This document shows, piece by piece, positions 27,360-48,736 of a stretch of DNA of 64,000 nucleotides. The notes below the pieces were generated by a model that saw nothing but the letters and a program-made list of their open reading frames with translations, ran no database searches and was not told where the DNA came from. Within the stretch, counting starts at the first letter, position 1, and each line of letters starts with the position of its first letter. Both the position numbers and the translations under genes were made by a program. Source of the stretch: Drosophila miranda (taxonomy: Eukaryota > Arthropoda > Insecta > Diptera > Drosophilidae); assembly GCF_003369915.1 (NCBI RefSeq), contig NC_046673.1, positions 7,300,001-7,364,000 of the forward strand, read 5' to 3'.

Positions 27360-27740
27360 GAGATAGTGATAGAGATGATAGAGATGATAGAGATGATAGA
27401 GATGATAGAGAGAGAGAGAGATAGAGAGATAGAGAGATAGAGAGATAGAGAGATAGAGTGATAGAGAGATAGAGAGATAGAGAGATAGAGATAGAGATAG
27501 AGAGAGAGATAGAAATAGAGATTTAGAGAGATAGAGAGATAGAGAGATAGAGATAGAGAGATTTAGAGAGATAGAAATAGAGATTTAGAGAGATAGAAAT
27601 AGAGATTTAGAGAGATAGAAATAGAGATTTAGAGAGATAGAGATAGAGAGAGATATAGATATAGAGAGAGCGATAGAGATATATAGAGAGTGATATATAG
27701 AGAGAGATATAGAGAGAGATATATAGAGAGATATATATAT

Positions 27741-27771
<31 letters not shown>

Positions 27772-27775
27772 TCTC
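27360..27775. repeat. GATA/GA microsatellite, about 415 bp
   Basis: A purine-strand array of GATAGA, GAGATA and GATTTAGAGA units, ending in a pure GA tract at about 27745-27770. It lies about 650 bp upstream of the alternative baz coding exon. GA-rich arrays can bind GAGA factor; whether this one does is unknown. Confidence 0.85.
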
Positions 27776-28422
27776 TCGATATCTAATCCCCCACCAGCTG
27801 CGAGTGGAATTTAAACAATCCGTACGTAATACATACGAAAAGAGAACTGGAGATACACACACACACAGATACACACACACAGATGCACACTTAAAACTGC
27901 TTCTGTGTTGATGTGCTTTTGCTGCCATTTCAATGCCGTGTTCTTGGTGGCAGATATATGTACATAGTTCCGTATGGCTGATAAGAATGTGCGACTGCAT
28001 CTACTAGGGGGACAGGGGCGGGGCGGGACGGGACTATGGAAGAGTACCGTTACTTGATAAGGGGCCCAAAGTGGCAGGGCATTGCATAATCGATAAGAAA
28101 ATGTCAACAACAAACGATTTGCGACACAAAAGAGTGACTAAAACCAAAATACGAGTGAATCACAATGGAGTCCGTTCGAAACCTTTCCAGGGAAACCCAG
28201 TGGCTGGCCCTCAATACCCCCCATGATATCCATGGAAATGAATTGTGATTTGTGAATACCGAATGTCGCGACAAAACCAAATTTAAACGAACAAAAATTA
28301 CGAAAAAAAATCAAACGTGTGCTAAAACCAAAAAACTGCAACTAAAAAGTGAATAAAAAACCAAAGATCGATCCGAATCGCATCGGAGTGGAGTGTAAGA
28401 AATTTTTGGAAGAGTTTGAAGA
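27776..28422 (+). other. Probable promoter/5' leader region of the alternative baz transcript
   Basis: After an AC/CACAGATA repeat (27855-27885) the sequence becomes A-rich (28270-28420), with the character of a fly 5' untranslated region, and runs straight into the ATG at 28423. A 27-codon upstream open frame is visible at 28165-28248. No TATA box is evident. Confidence 0.35.
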
Positions 28423-37501
<9,079 letters not shown>

Positions 37502-37639
37502 CTATAGGTGCTGGCGCATGCGCGCGCCACACGGGATGTGCTCGTGGAGGATAATCAGCAGCAGCAGCAGCAACAGCAGCAGCTGGGGCTAAGCGAGGTC
37601 AGCGAAGTAGAGATCTTCTACTACGCCACCGAATGCTGA
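37502..37639 (+). other. In-frame extension after the baz stop (possible readthrough or alternative C-terminus)
   Basis: The annotated baz stop TGA (37499-37501) is followed by CTA, then a second in-frame stop TAG (37505-37507). After that come 43 sense codons ending in TGA at 37637-37639. The extension has a coding look: a VLAHARATRDVLVED start, a mixed CAG/CAA polyQ run and the ending EVEIFYYATEC. The 12 bases 37496-37507 start with GT and end with AG, far too short for an intron. TGA-CTA is a known leaky-stop context in flies, but the second stop argues against simple readthrough. An alternative splice acceptor at 37507 is another option. Confidence 0.4.
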
Positions 37640-38564
37640 GACACTTCCTTCCTGGACACCCACCGGGCCTCTCTCCTCCGCATGGGAGGGACGCTGTGTG
37701 TGACGCTGGGCAGCCGGCAAAAACCAGAGATTTTTTTTTACCCAATGGATTGGATGGCACTGGAGATGGATGGAGTTTTTCGAAAAAATGTCCACATTTT
37801 GTACACAAGACACACCCCCATACAAACGTACACGCATACATACATACAACTTGTATTTAGATTAAATTTAAGTCCATTTATTCCCAATGCATACGTACAT
37901 ATATGTACTCGATATGAAATGAAAAGTATTCCCCTATTTAAAGAAGAACCTTATGTTGTATTCACTCTTTTAATATCTAAGTCAAACGAACGCCTTTGTA
38001 CATAATTAGGTTTATGCAGAAGCCAACAAAAAACCCACAAAACATGCGAGTTGCACTTTGGACTCCCACGACGAAGTACCATTTCTCCATTTATTTTCAT
38101 TCGTTTTTGTTGTATATAGAACTTTTGTTTGTTTTGTTAGCTTTAAAGCGGACGCCATTTTGTGTGCAAAAGGTTAGGATTTGCAACAGCGAAAAAGTAA
38201 AACTTAAAGCACCCACACACACACACACACAAACACACATATAGTACTATATTGTATACCATAAATAATTTTTTTTATTTTTTTTTTTTTTTGTCTATAT
38301 AAGATCGAAATTGTGCAGCCGACCTTTCGGGTCTTCCCGGGGTCTCTAAAAGACAGGCAGCTTCATTTAGTTATACGTAATAATTATATGCAATTATGGT
38401 ACATAGAACGTAAGCGTAAGCAAATAGTGTAGCGAGTAGTACATACATATATACCCTAGAAGTTTATTCTGTGTACTTTGTAAGTAATTTGTAAATTACG
38501 GCACCGAATTGCGAATTAAAAGCTAACGATTTCCATAAACAATCATTACACATATATCGTATAT
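37640..38564 (+). other. Probable baz 3' untranslated region / convergent intergenic DNA
   Basis: AT-rich DNA between the convergent ends of baz and the TTLL gene. It contains AC repeats at 38212-38240, T-runs near 38265-38293 and ATTAAA/ATAAA-like signals, so the two 3' ends could overlap. No gene seen. Confidence 0.55.
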
Positions 38565-40269
<1,705 letters not shown>

Positions 40270-40974
40270 AGCAATGGGAAGACACTTTAAAAATACTAAG
40301 AATTTTGAAACAGTCGATTCCAATTTTGATTTGAGTTGCTTTTGTGACTTTTTACTTCTGGCGTGCCTGATCTGATCTGATCTCTATCCTATAACGTCAT
40401 CTGGTCATAGCTACCCAACAGAATGAACGATCATTATGATCCTCTGCTTCCTTAATAACAGATCCGCTGTTGCATTCTGTGGATCTTTGATTCTCACGTC
40501 TCACGACAATCGCAGGACCTTTTCTCCTAGAAACGATCATCTACTACTTCTATGTATTTTAGCAATAAGGCAGGTGCTCGATCCCATCCTATTGCACAAT
40601 CGCTGATCGCTGATCGCCGATCGTCGATCGTCGACTTCCTCTGTCGGTCATGTGTCGAAAACGAAAGTGTTAATTCCCTGGAAGATGCAATATTTACACA
40701 CAATATTCTCATTCTGCGGGTGATCGCATTTCGGGGTTTTTTCAACCGATCTTCGGTCGGTTCTAGGTAGATAGACCCAACGAAACCTCGAGCGAACAAC
40801 CGCATCTGGGCAAATTGACTTTGACATAAATATTTGTGATATAGTCGCCTGCCCCGGCCTCTGCCTCGGCCTGGGCTGACTTGGCCCTCATTGAGTAATT
40901 TCACACGTTGGTTCGGAGCCCAAGTCCGCACAGAACAATCGCTGACCATTGTCGAGTGCCGTGGGCCAGCGGAC
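40270..40974. other. Divergent intergenic region between TTLL and glycine-rich gene 1
   Basis: Holds the upstream regions of both genes. GATCT and GATCGCC-type repeats occur at 40368-40384 and 40600-40632. No exon seen. Confidence 0.6.
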
Positions 40975-41006
40975 TATAAATGCCCACTGCCGGTCACCAG
41001 AGTTCA
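40975..41006 (+). promoter_or_regulatory. TATA box and initiator of glycine-rich gene 1
   Basis: TATAAA at 40975-40980 with an initiator-like TTCAAC whose A is at 41006, 31 bp downstream. This predicts a leader of about 85 nt before the ATG at 41091. Confidence 0.7.
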
Positions 41007-41090
41007 ACAGTCAGCGAGTTGGAGGCGTCGTGGTCAAAGCAATTTGTGGATAGCCGCTCAGAAATCAGAGATCGCATCAGCATCGTCAGC

Positions 41091-41816
41091 ATGAAGTTCT
41101 ACGGAAGCAGCAGCAGCAGCCTCGTGCTCATCTGGGCCTTGATGGGCACACTCCTGGCCCCCGGAGAGGCAACCTTTGGCAAGCTGAATCTGCTGCTGGG
41201 CGGCGCCAATGCTGGTGTCGGTTCTGGCTACGGATCCGGCTATGGCTACGGCTCGGGATACGGCTCTGGATATGGCTCTGGCTATGGATATGGCTCGGGC
41301 GCGGGCTATGGCTCTGGATATGGTTCCGGCTATGGGTATGGTGGCGAGAACGTGGTCAAGGTGATCAAGGTGTCGGTCGTGCCAGGCGGTGGCTACTCAG
41401 GAGGCTACGGATCCGGCTACGGCGGAGGCTACGGATCCGGCTACGGCGGCGGCTACGGATCCGGCTACGGTGGAGGCTATAGCAGCGGGTTTGTTGGCGC
41501 AGCTCCGGCCATCTCCACATCGGCTGTGGTTACCCCTGTGGTCACCTCAGTGTCCACACCCGTGGCCAGCCCCATCCTGACTGGCGGAGCTGGCTATGTG
41601 GGCGGCTTTGGTGGTGGACTGGGCGGCTTCAGTGGCGGTCTGGGCGGCTACGGTGGGGGTCTGGGCGGCTACGGCGGTGGTCTGGGGGGTGGCTTGGGCG
41701 GCAGTTCCCTGCCCGCCTCTTATGGCTTTGGCGGAGGCTATGGGGCTGGCGGTGGCTTCGGCTTGGGCTTTGGCGCCCCCCCACCACCCCTCGGCCTGGC
41801 ATCGGGCCTGTGCTAG
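41091..41816 (+). CDS. Secreted glycine-rich cuticle-like protein 1
   Basis: 241-residue single-exon protein. The start MKFYGSSSSSLVLIWALMG leads into a signal peptide with a probable cut near residues 24-26 (GEA-T). The mature part is built of tyrosine-glycine repeats: GSGYGYGSGYGSGYG-type in the first half and GGGLGGYGGGLGG-type in the second. They are split by a VVKVIKVSVV motif (about 88-97) and a Ser/Thr/Val/Pro-rich linker (about 140-165). Gly/Tyr repeats are typical of insect cuticle or other extracellular matrix proteins where tyrosines can be cross-linked. Poly(A) signal AATAAA at 41869-41874. It belongs with the glycine-rich genes at 45,649, 60,536 and 63,764. A function in cuticle is inferred from composition only. 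Confidence 0.85.
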   Translation: MKFYGSSSSSLVLIWALMGTLLAPGEATFGKLNLLLGGANAGVGSGYGSGYGYGSGYGSGYGSGYGYGSGAGYGSGYGSGYGYGGENVVKVIKVSVVPGGGYSGGYGSGYGGGYGSGYGGGYGSGYGGGYSSGFVGAAPAISTSAVVTPVVTSVSTPVASPILTGGAGYVGGFGGGLGGFSGGLGGYGGGLGGYGGGLGGGLGGSSLPASYGFGGGYGAGGGFGLGFGAPPPPLGLASGLC

Positions 41817-42595
41817 ACGGATAACGAACGAATTACAGTTAACTTCCCCTTTTTTTGTCGATATTTCAAATAAAAAGTCTTTAATTAAAATCTAATAAAT
41901 AAAATGTTACAATAGATTGAAATCATTTGGTTTTATTCGGAATTTATTCCAGAATCTACAAATAATTCTGAGCAGAAAGCGGTAAATACTGAATATACTG
42001 GAAATACTAGAATACTAGAATTGAGCGCCCAAAAGCGTGCTACATCGTGGCTCGATGGAGGTTTTGGACGATCTCTCGTTGGCTGTTGGGCAATGTGTAA
42101 TCTTTGACTGTTGCAATTCAAGGCTTGACAATTACAAAATACAATTTCGCACCTAATTGCAGACATCACGCCTCTAGAATGGTGACCTTCGGGTGGGCTT
42201 TCTGAATGAAACCGAGAGTTGAGTGCTTGGGCTGACACTCCCGCCTACTGTTTACGCATTCAGTTAGCCGACACCGACACCGACACCGACTCCAACTCTC
42301 GCAGTGCTCCTCTCTCCGGCGGAGCACTAAACCGAACAATACGGTTAATGGTAATCAAGTGCCAAAAGCCAAAAGCAAAGCCAAAGTCAAAGTCACAAAA
42401 GCCAAGCCCAAAAACGTTTGGCCAAGAATGCTGTACGCGCTTTGGGTGCAAATTGATTTTGCTGGACCAGCTCCAGCTCCAGCTCCAGACCCCATCGATG
42501 CCCAACACGGGCACAGCCGCAGACTGAAATGCGAAACCAAAAAAAAACAAACAAACAAAAGCCAGGAGGGAAAACCGACTTTGGGCCGACGCTTT
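41817..42595. other. Intergenic DNA downstream of glycine-rich gene 1
   Basis: 3' untranslated region to about 41,900, then intergenic DNA with GACACC repeats at 42270-42290 and AAAGCC-type repeats at 42360-42412. No gene seen. Confidence 0.6.
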
Positions 42596-43333
42596 TAATA
42601 CCCTTGCAGATCGATCGTCGGTTGTATAATTTATAAAGATCTATAATTCAAAAATACAAGCGGAGTTTAGAACTTATTTGGTGGTGGCACGTTGGTCCTC
42701 CACAAAAAATAGATGATATTATGCGAAAAGCGGACTATGTAAAACTTCTGCAAGCCCATCTTCTGAATTTTCTGGGGAAATGTGCTTATCCCGAATATAA
42801 ATAACTTTTCAACAAGACAGGGATCTCTCAAAGAGCCGACCTTAAGCCGATTGGAAACCTATGGTCAATCGTGAAACGACGGCTTGGGCAGGACGAATCT
42901 GGGAACCTGTAGATGCGGAATGGAATCGTATTCCAAAAGATATTTTTGGTAATTTGATAGAGAGCATTCCAAAACATTTAAAAACAGTAATATCTAATAA
43001 GGGTCTATGCCCAAACTGTTCTTTAATTTGTATAAAAAGTGCAAAAGTGAGTTCTTTTGGTTTTTTATTTTTCATTCTTTGAAAAATTCCTATTCGTTCT
43101 TGTAATTATAGTTTATTTGTTAAGAATAAAAGTATTTATATGGGGAAAAAGTTTTGTTTGTTTGGCTTTATTCGTTTGGCTGTTGTGGGCGGCGAAAGTC
43201 CGTGAGAGTCCCCACTCTATAAGATTAAAATAATATTGGGACTTATGTAAATCTTAAATAAATACATGAAACACTTTGAGCTCTCGAAGATGCTTTTTTA
43301 AACCAAAATACCCCTTTGCTAGGGTATACACGC
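42596..43333. mobile_element. Possible Helentron/DINE-type remnant enclosing a dead Tc1 copy
   Basis: TAATACCCTTGCAGATCG at 42596 and the inverted TACCC...AGGGTATAC at about 43309-43333 resemble the TATACCC-type ends of DINE-1-like elements. The interior carries a Tc1 transposase relic. The ends are short, so the composite is tentative. Confidence 0.35.
42720..43040 (+). pseudogene. Tc1-like transposase remnant (frameshifted)
   Basis: Translations in different frames give YVKLLQAHLLNF (about 42740-42775), FQQDRDLSKSR (about 42809-42842; family QQDND-PKHT), LKPIGNLWSIVKRRLGQ (about 42842-42892; family LNPIENLW) and then EWNRIPKDIFGNLIESIPKHLKTVISNKG (about 42907-43005). This is the order of the C-terminal catalytic half of a Tc1-family transposase, with stops and frameshifts between the blocks. 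The N-terminal DNA-binding half is missing, so it is inactive. Confidence 0.85.
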
Positions 43334-44356
43334 ATACATACCATACACGAGCATTGAGAAAATTTCACAAAATTTGTAAATGGGAATGTGTAAATTGGCT
43401 ATGATTTAATATTTGCCATGTTTAGTCCATAAGCGATGGAGCAGAGGCAGAGAACGAGCTGGGCAGGGTACAGTACATCTCAGAACAGAGCATTTCAATG
43501 AGCCTCTAAAGATCTTGCTTTAGGGGGACTCCATGAATCCAGGCGTGACTGAACTTCTCGCGAGCTAGTCACAGAACAAATCACGATATCTCCCATACTC
43601 AAATTGTATGCCCCACAAAATGTTCCACGCATGTTCCCCTTAAAGGGAATTTTATTATGCCTCCCTCCACAGAACCACAGAACATAGTCTGTGTAGTAAA
43701 ACCTGTTGCCAAATTATGGAAATACACTAGCACAACATTTCGCCAAGTCAGGAAAAGCTTTCGTGTTCTTTTTTTTTTGACCTAATTAGCATAACAGTCT
43801 AGATCAATATAAATACAAAGAAGCAGCCAGCATAGCGTGACTGACATTTACATATAGAAGATGCTTGTAATATTTGGTCTTAAATGGAAAGAACTACACA
43901 CTCGAGACGTGGCCAGCGTGGACAAGTTTCAGCCGAGGCAGCACTCCGAGAAGATGAAGCTGGGCTCGGACCAGATCGGATCGGATCGGATCTGTTCGGC
44001 TAGGGGTTGGGCGGCCAGGTTGTCGTTGGATCCCCTCCCCCGCCCCTTTGACTACGTGTAGCCATGCACAAGATTTCGGTGACTGAACTAGTGACAAAGA
44101 CAATACAATGGCCACGCACATGGTCCCGTGTGCACTGGGAGAAACCCAAGATGACGGGCACAGAGCTATCATAAAGTTTTGAGAAAAGGTTGGATTTGAT
44201 GCTTGATTGATGTTAGAACAAGAGCTTTGATGGATTTTTTGGGTATCATGTGAAGTGCACATTTCTCTTTTATATATGAAGAAAAAAGATTTGGGTCGTC
44301 GTCGTAGTCATCCCGATTTTTAACTCATTTTGGCGCGATCGGCCGAAGCGGGGGAA
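43334..44356. other. Intergenic DNA with one weak small-gene candidate
   Basis: A TATAAATA at about 43808 precedes an ATG frame of 66 codons at 43861-44061. That frame has no signal peptide or known motif and runs through a GATCG repeat, so I do not call it. Nothing else is recognised. Confidence 0.4.
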
Positions 44357-44602
44357 ATGAGCGAGTGATTGAGCGAGAATAAGAGAGAATGAGCGAGTGA
44401 ATAGGCGAGTGGATGAGCGAGTGAATAGGCGAGTGGATGAGCGAGTGAATGAACGAGTGAGTGAGCGAGCGAATGAGCGAGTGAATGAGCGGGTGATTGA
44501 GCGAGTGAATGAGCGAGAGTGAGCGAGAATTAGCGAGAATAAGCGAATGATTGAGCGAGTGATTGAACGGGTGAATGAGCGAGTGAGCGGACGAGCAAAG
44601 CG
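44357..44602. repeat. GAGCGAGTGAAT 12-bp minisatellite
   Basis: About 20 imperfect units of GAGCGAGTGAAT, GAGTGGAT and related 4-bp-based variants. The minus-strand frame reads as Ser/Leu/His repeats and is an artefact. Confidence 0.8.
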
Positions 44603-45533
44603 AGTGAGCAGGGGTTGGCGCACGAGCAAGTGTTCGCAGGTAGCTTGCCGCATAGTATTTCAATATATAAATAAATAATAATTTTAATATAAATAAACAG
44701 AATAATTAGTAAAATTAGGACAAGAGTCGCACCAAAATGCCACTCTATAAAAAAATAAATCCATGTGTTAAATAATACATATATACATACATAATATTTC
44801 ATATTTCGGCATATATGTAAATATAAATTTATCCCTCAAATGACAGGTTTATTAATCGGTAACCTCTGGAACTCTCACATTTATTTTCTTGAATTTTTGC
44901 CTTGATTTTTTTTAATGCTTTTTTTTTCTTTTTTGGCCTGTAATGGGTATCTTTTATTTAAAAAACCCTCTGCGCTCAGTGTATTTTTTTGTTTGGGGAA
45001 TTACCTGCGCTTCTTGCGAATCCATACCGGCACCCAAAAGTTAGCTGCCTTTTTTTTGTCCACGTTGAGATTGTTTGCCTAGAGATGCGAGAAAATATCT
45101 CACTTGATGGTTAAGTAGTTGAGGTGACAGACAGGCAGATAGATGGGCCGTGGGACGGGTAGTACAGCCAGACAGTTGCTCCGATGGATGGCTATGCCGG
45201 TGCCGGTGGCTATGGCGGATATGTGAGATGAGATGTGCTGCCCCGCCCATGTTTTTTTTTTGGTCTCTGCTTGGATGGGCTTATAAGTAACTATTTATGA
45301 ATTAGGCAAACAGCTTGGGGAAGCTCCGAACTGTCGCTCGCTGGATCAAGCGCAGCTCAGCCCTGCTTGTGGCATAGATTAGAACTATACAAACACTCGC
45401 ACATCCACGTCCACAGATACAGATACAGATACAGACACAAGCAGATACAGATACAGGTGAAGATACAGGTACCCATTGATAGCCGAGGGAGTGTGTTAGG
45501 GAACGAGATGAAAGATCGAACGCTGTCGCTGCC
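44603..45533. other. Upstream region of glycine-rich gene 2
   Basis: AT-rich DNA to about 45,000, then mixed sequence with ACAGATACAGATA repeats at 45412-45465. No exon seen. Confidence 0.55.
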
Positions 45534-45570
45534 TATAAATTAGTGCGTCTCCACGATTTGGGACATCAGT
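45534..45570 (+). promoter_or_regulatory. TATA box and TCAGT initiator of glycine-rich gene 2
   Basis: TATAAAT at 45534-45540 and TCAGT at 45566-45570, at normal fly spacing, about 80 bp before the ATG. Confidence 0.75.
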
Positions 45571-45648
45571 TGAGTTTTGCTTAAGGAACCAGTAGCACCG
45601 AACCGTACCCATCACCCAACCCAATCCAATCCAATCCCAGTCCGCACC

Positions 45649-46881
45649 ATGAAGCTGTTCGTTAGCATAGCACTCGCCCTTCTGGCCATTGCCGCTCCCG
45701 CCCAGGGCCTGCTGGGTGCCAAGCTGGCTCTTCTCAAGGCCATTGGCGGCGGCCTCGGAGGCGGCATCGGTGGCGGCAGCTCTGGCGGCGGCGGAGGATA
45801 CAGCAGCGGCGGAGGCTACGGCAGCGGCGGATATTCCGGCGGCGGGTACAACCAGGGCTACTACAGCCAGCCCAGCCGTCCCGTCTACAACTCTGGATAC
45901 GGCAGCGGCTCGAGCTCCTCCAGCAGCTATGGCAATGGAGGCGGCTACGGAGGCGGCTATGGAGGTGGCTATGGCGGCGGCTATGGCGGCGAGCAGGTGG
46001 TGAAGGTCATCAAGGTGGTGGAGCAGCAGCAGCCCTCGTACTCCTACGGCAGTCCCTCGGGCTACAGCGGCTATGGCGGCTACAACCAGGGCTACTCCAG
46101 CGCCAGCTCCAGTGCTAGTGCCTCCAGCTCGGCCCAGGCTGTGCCTGCTGTGACCTACTCCGCTCCAGCTCCCTCGGTGACCTACTCCGCTCCAGCTCCG
46201 GCTGTGACCTACTCCGCTCCAGCTCCGGCTGTGACCTACTCCGCTCCAGCTCCCTCGGTGACCTACTCCGCTCCCGCTCCCTCGGTGACTTACTCCGCTC
46301 CAGCTCCCGCTGTGACCTATTCGGCTCCTCGGGCTCCTGCTGTGACCTACTCGGCTCCTGCTGTGACCTACTCGGCTCCTGCCCCCGCTCCAGTCACCTA
46401 CTCGGTGCCCGCTCCTCAGCCCGTGGTCCGCACCTACTCCGCCCCGGCTCCCGTTGCCATCTCGCGCCCCATCAGCTACGCTCCAGCTCCGATCAGCTAT
46501 GCTCCAGCTCCGGCTCCCATTCGCTACGCTCCAGCCCCGGCTCCCATCAGCTATGCCGCCGCTCGGCCCCAGATTGTGAAGACCATCAAGCTGATTGTGG
46601 ACGAGGATCAGTCTGGACGTGTGCCAGCCCCAGTGTACGGAGCCCCAGCACCAGTGGCCAGCAGCTACTCGAGTGCATCCTCTTCCGCGTCAAGCTCGAG
46701 CGGCGGCGGCTGGAACGGTGACTACAACGACGGAGGCTACAACGGAGGCTACAATGGAGGCTCCAATGGAGGCTACAACGGAGGCTACAACGGAGGCTAC
46801 AACGGCGGCTACAACGGCGGCTACAACGGCGGCGGAAGCTGGAAGAGCGGCGGCATCTTGGAGAAGCTCGTCGGCTGCTAA
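45649..46881 (+). CDS. Secreted Gly/Tyr and Ala-Pro repeat cuticle-like protein 2
   Basis: 410-residue single-exon protein. The signal peptide MKLFVSIALALLAIAAPAQG is cut before LLGAKL. Regions: GGG/YGGG repeats (about 30-113); the EQVVKVIKVV motif (115-124); a Tyr/Ser-rich stretch; about 12 copies of an AP-A/S-VTYSAP unit and SYAPAPAPI units (about 165-305); a second related motif QIVKTIKLIVDEDQ (308-321); a Ser-rich linker; and about 10 copies of a GGYNGGYN unit before the C-terminal ILEKLVGC. YSAPAP-type repeats occur in insect cuticle and egg or tracheal matrix proteins. The unit at 46321-46340 carries an extra Arg (SAPRAPAVTY), a small break in the array. Poly(A) signal AATAAA at 47025-47030. 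Its role is inferred from composition. Confidence 0.88.
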   Translation: MKLFVSIALALLAIAAPAQGLLGAKLALLKAIGGGLGGGIGGGSSGGGGGYSSGGGYGSGGYSGGGYNQGYYSQPSRPVYNSGYGSGSSSSSSYGNGGGYGGGYGGGYGGGYGGEQVVKVIKVVEQQQPSYSYGSPSGYSGYGGYNQGYSSASSSASASSSAQAVPAVTYSAPAPSVTYSAPAPAVTYSAPAPAVTYSAPAPSVTYSAPAPSVTYSAPAPAVTYSAPRAPAVTYSAPAVTYSAPAPAPVTYSVPAPQPVVRTYSAPAPVAISRPISYAPAPISYAPAPAPIRYAPAPAPISYAAARPQIVKTIKLIVDEDQSGRVPAPVYGAPAPVASSYSSASSSASSSSGGGWNGDYNDGGYNGGYNGGSNGGYNGGYNGGYNGGYNGGYNGGGSWKSGGILEKLVGC

Positions 46882-48028
46882 GCGCCTCACTGGCCCCACA
46901 AAAGAGTACTCAACCCAACCTTACCTAACCTTACTCAACTGTGTATTTTTTTCCTAGTTCTAAATCGAATAATTATTATTTTTTTGTTGTATGTATAATT
47001 CCGAATCGATCGCTGTGTACATAAAATAAATCTGCATAAACATGTGTGTGTTTTCCCCCCTCCGAAGTCCAGACTATTCTAATTCCCGGTCATTATACCT
47101 ATATTGGGTCTCGTAACACTCTCAAATTGCTTCGACCTTACGCGACTGGGCTTATGCAATCGCCAGAATTTCAATCGCCTTCGTTTGTCTTCTTCTAATT
47201 TTGGTTTGGGGGTTTTTTTTTCGTGGTTTTGTATCTTTGTGTTTTCTCGTGTCGTCCCAGAGTTCATTGTGTTATTGATTCTATCCGAAATTAGCACCCG
47301 GTCGCTAACTCTGCACGAATCTATGGCAATTCCGATTCCGAATCCCATTCCGGCTACGGCTCCGGCTCAGAAGCTGGCAATGAAAGCAAGGCCATCCATC
47401 GATCGAGGAGACCATCGATTGGCCTCTAGATTGGTGTTTTCATTGGCTGCTTATTGGATTTCCCCGTGACATGAGTAACATTCTTTCGATCTTCTTTAAA
47501 TGCTGATTGATTGGTTGGGTAATTTTAGAAAATTATTTGATTCTTAGATCACTGGGATATCCACGAAATTAATTTGCTTTTTGTACGTTTCGATTATGTC
47601 ATTTTTGACAAGTGTTCGTGCCGCTTTTAATAATTTCTTCCATGCAATCCATGTGTCTATGCATCCATGTATTCTAGAAATTAAGAGTAATTTCTATTCA
47701 GATCAGATCGCCAAAATCAGAGATCATTGAATTGTGAAAGAGTCACTGGGTTTTCTACAGATCTATCGGTTGTACAGTTCAGGTAACTGATGCTCAAAAG
47801 CGGGCAAACGAATGAAGAAAGATCGCTCCAGAAGTGTTCAAGAGATCCTTGAGCTGCAGAGACCTGCACGAAGATTTGGAAGACAAGCTGGCAAACTGAT
47901 CTTAATCGTCATGTTGGCATGCAATTTGTGTGCCAAGTTCAGCAAGAAAACAAAGTGTCAACGCCACCGAAAAGATCGAACCCCGATGGGCTTTCAGCCA
48001 AGACCAAGAACTTCCGTCCCGAGGTGGC
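46882..48028. other. Intergenic DNA, nothing recognised
   Basis: 3' untranslated region to about 47,045, then unique intergenic DNA with no exon, repeat array or mobile element I can support. Confidence 0.55.
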
Positions 48029-48037
48029 TATAAAAAG
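48029..48037 (+). promoter_or_regulatory. TATA box of the two-exon secreted protein gene
   Basis: TATAAAAAG lies 52 bp before the ATG at 48081, placing the start site near 48,060. Confidence 0.7.
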
Positions 48038-48080
48038 TGCTGTCTGCGGCCAATAGACCAAGTCCCAGGCCCACAGCAAA

Positions 48081-48516
48081 ATGCCAGTGATTTTATTCAA
48101 TTTGCCCATTCTGGCGATGGTGGTGGCAGTCGTCGTTACACTGACAGCGGGCCATGCCGTGGAACAGGAGCTGCCATCGACACTCGACGGCCACGGTGCG
48201 TATGAGCAATGCAGCCACTGGTTGCCTTCTGTAGTGAAGTATTTTCTCAGGCTATGGACCGGCTATACACATAAGCTCCGGAGTCCTGCAGCTGACCGCC
48301 GATACGGAGGCACAGACTCTTCTGCTTGTGCCCAGCAGTGTTTACTCCCAGCCGTGGCCCCACTTCTACGTGGATGGTCTGTCCTCACACCTGCCGCACT
48401 CTGCGCTGCCCCAGCCCCAGCCCCATCTCCCAGCTCATGAGCCCCGAATCGTGATCAGCGACAATGTGGACTTTTCCCAGCTCAAACATCCACTCGTGAA
48501 GGCCCATGGACGCTAG
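48081..48516 (+). CDS. Small secreted protein, two exons, family unknown
   Basis: Exons 48081-48195 and 48251-48516 are joined across a 55-bp intron (GTGCGT...TTCTCAG), giving 126 residues. Without splicing the first frame soon runs into unrelated sequence, so the intron is needed. The N-terminus is strongly hydrophobic (MPVILFNLPILAMVVAVVVT), fitting a signal peptide cut near AGHA-VEQE. The mature chain has no cysteine. It contains a GVLQLTADTEAQTLLLVP stretch, a Pro/His-rich middle (LPHSALPQPQPHLPAHEP) and the ending VISDNVDFSQLKHPLVKAHGR. I recognise no domain. It is convergent with the His-rich gene whose stop is 220 bp away. The TATA box, short intron and signal peptide make a real gene likely; its function is unknown. 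Confidence 0.75.
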
Positions 48517-48736
48517 ACGCAAGACCCACAAATCCACTGGTGTTCACATCATAGAGCTTCTCAGCTTCTCCAGTTACCCAAAAACGACGAATATATATAG
48601 GTATTCTTTTAAACTTAGATTTATTTCAAATATCGCTTCACAAAATAGCACAAAAAAAAGAGGAGGAATGGAGTAAAACTTGCTAACGAGGATATCATTG
48701 AGCGTTTTGCTAAATTTTGGATTGACTATCACAGCA

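Noticed and set aside
43861-44061. 66-codon ATG frame behind a TATA-like box
   Set aside because: No signal peptide or motif, runs through a GATCG repeat and has no coding-like bias. Left as intergenic.
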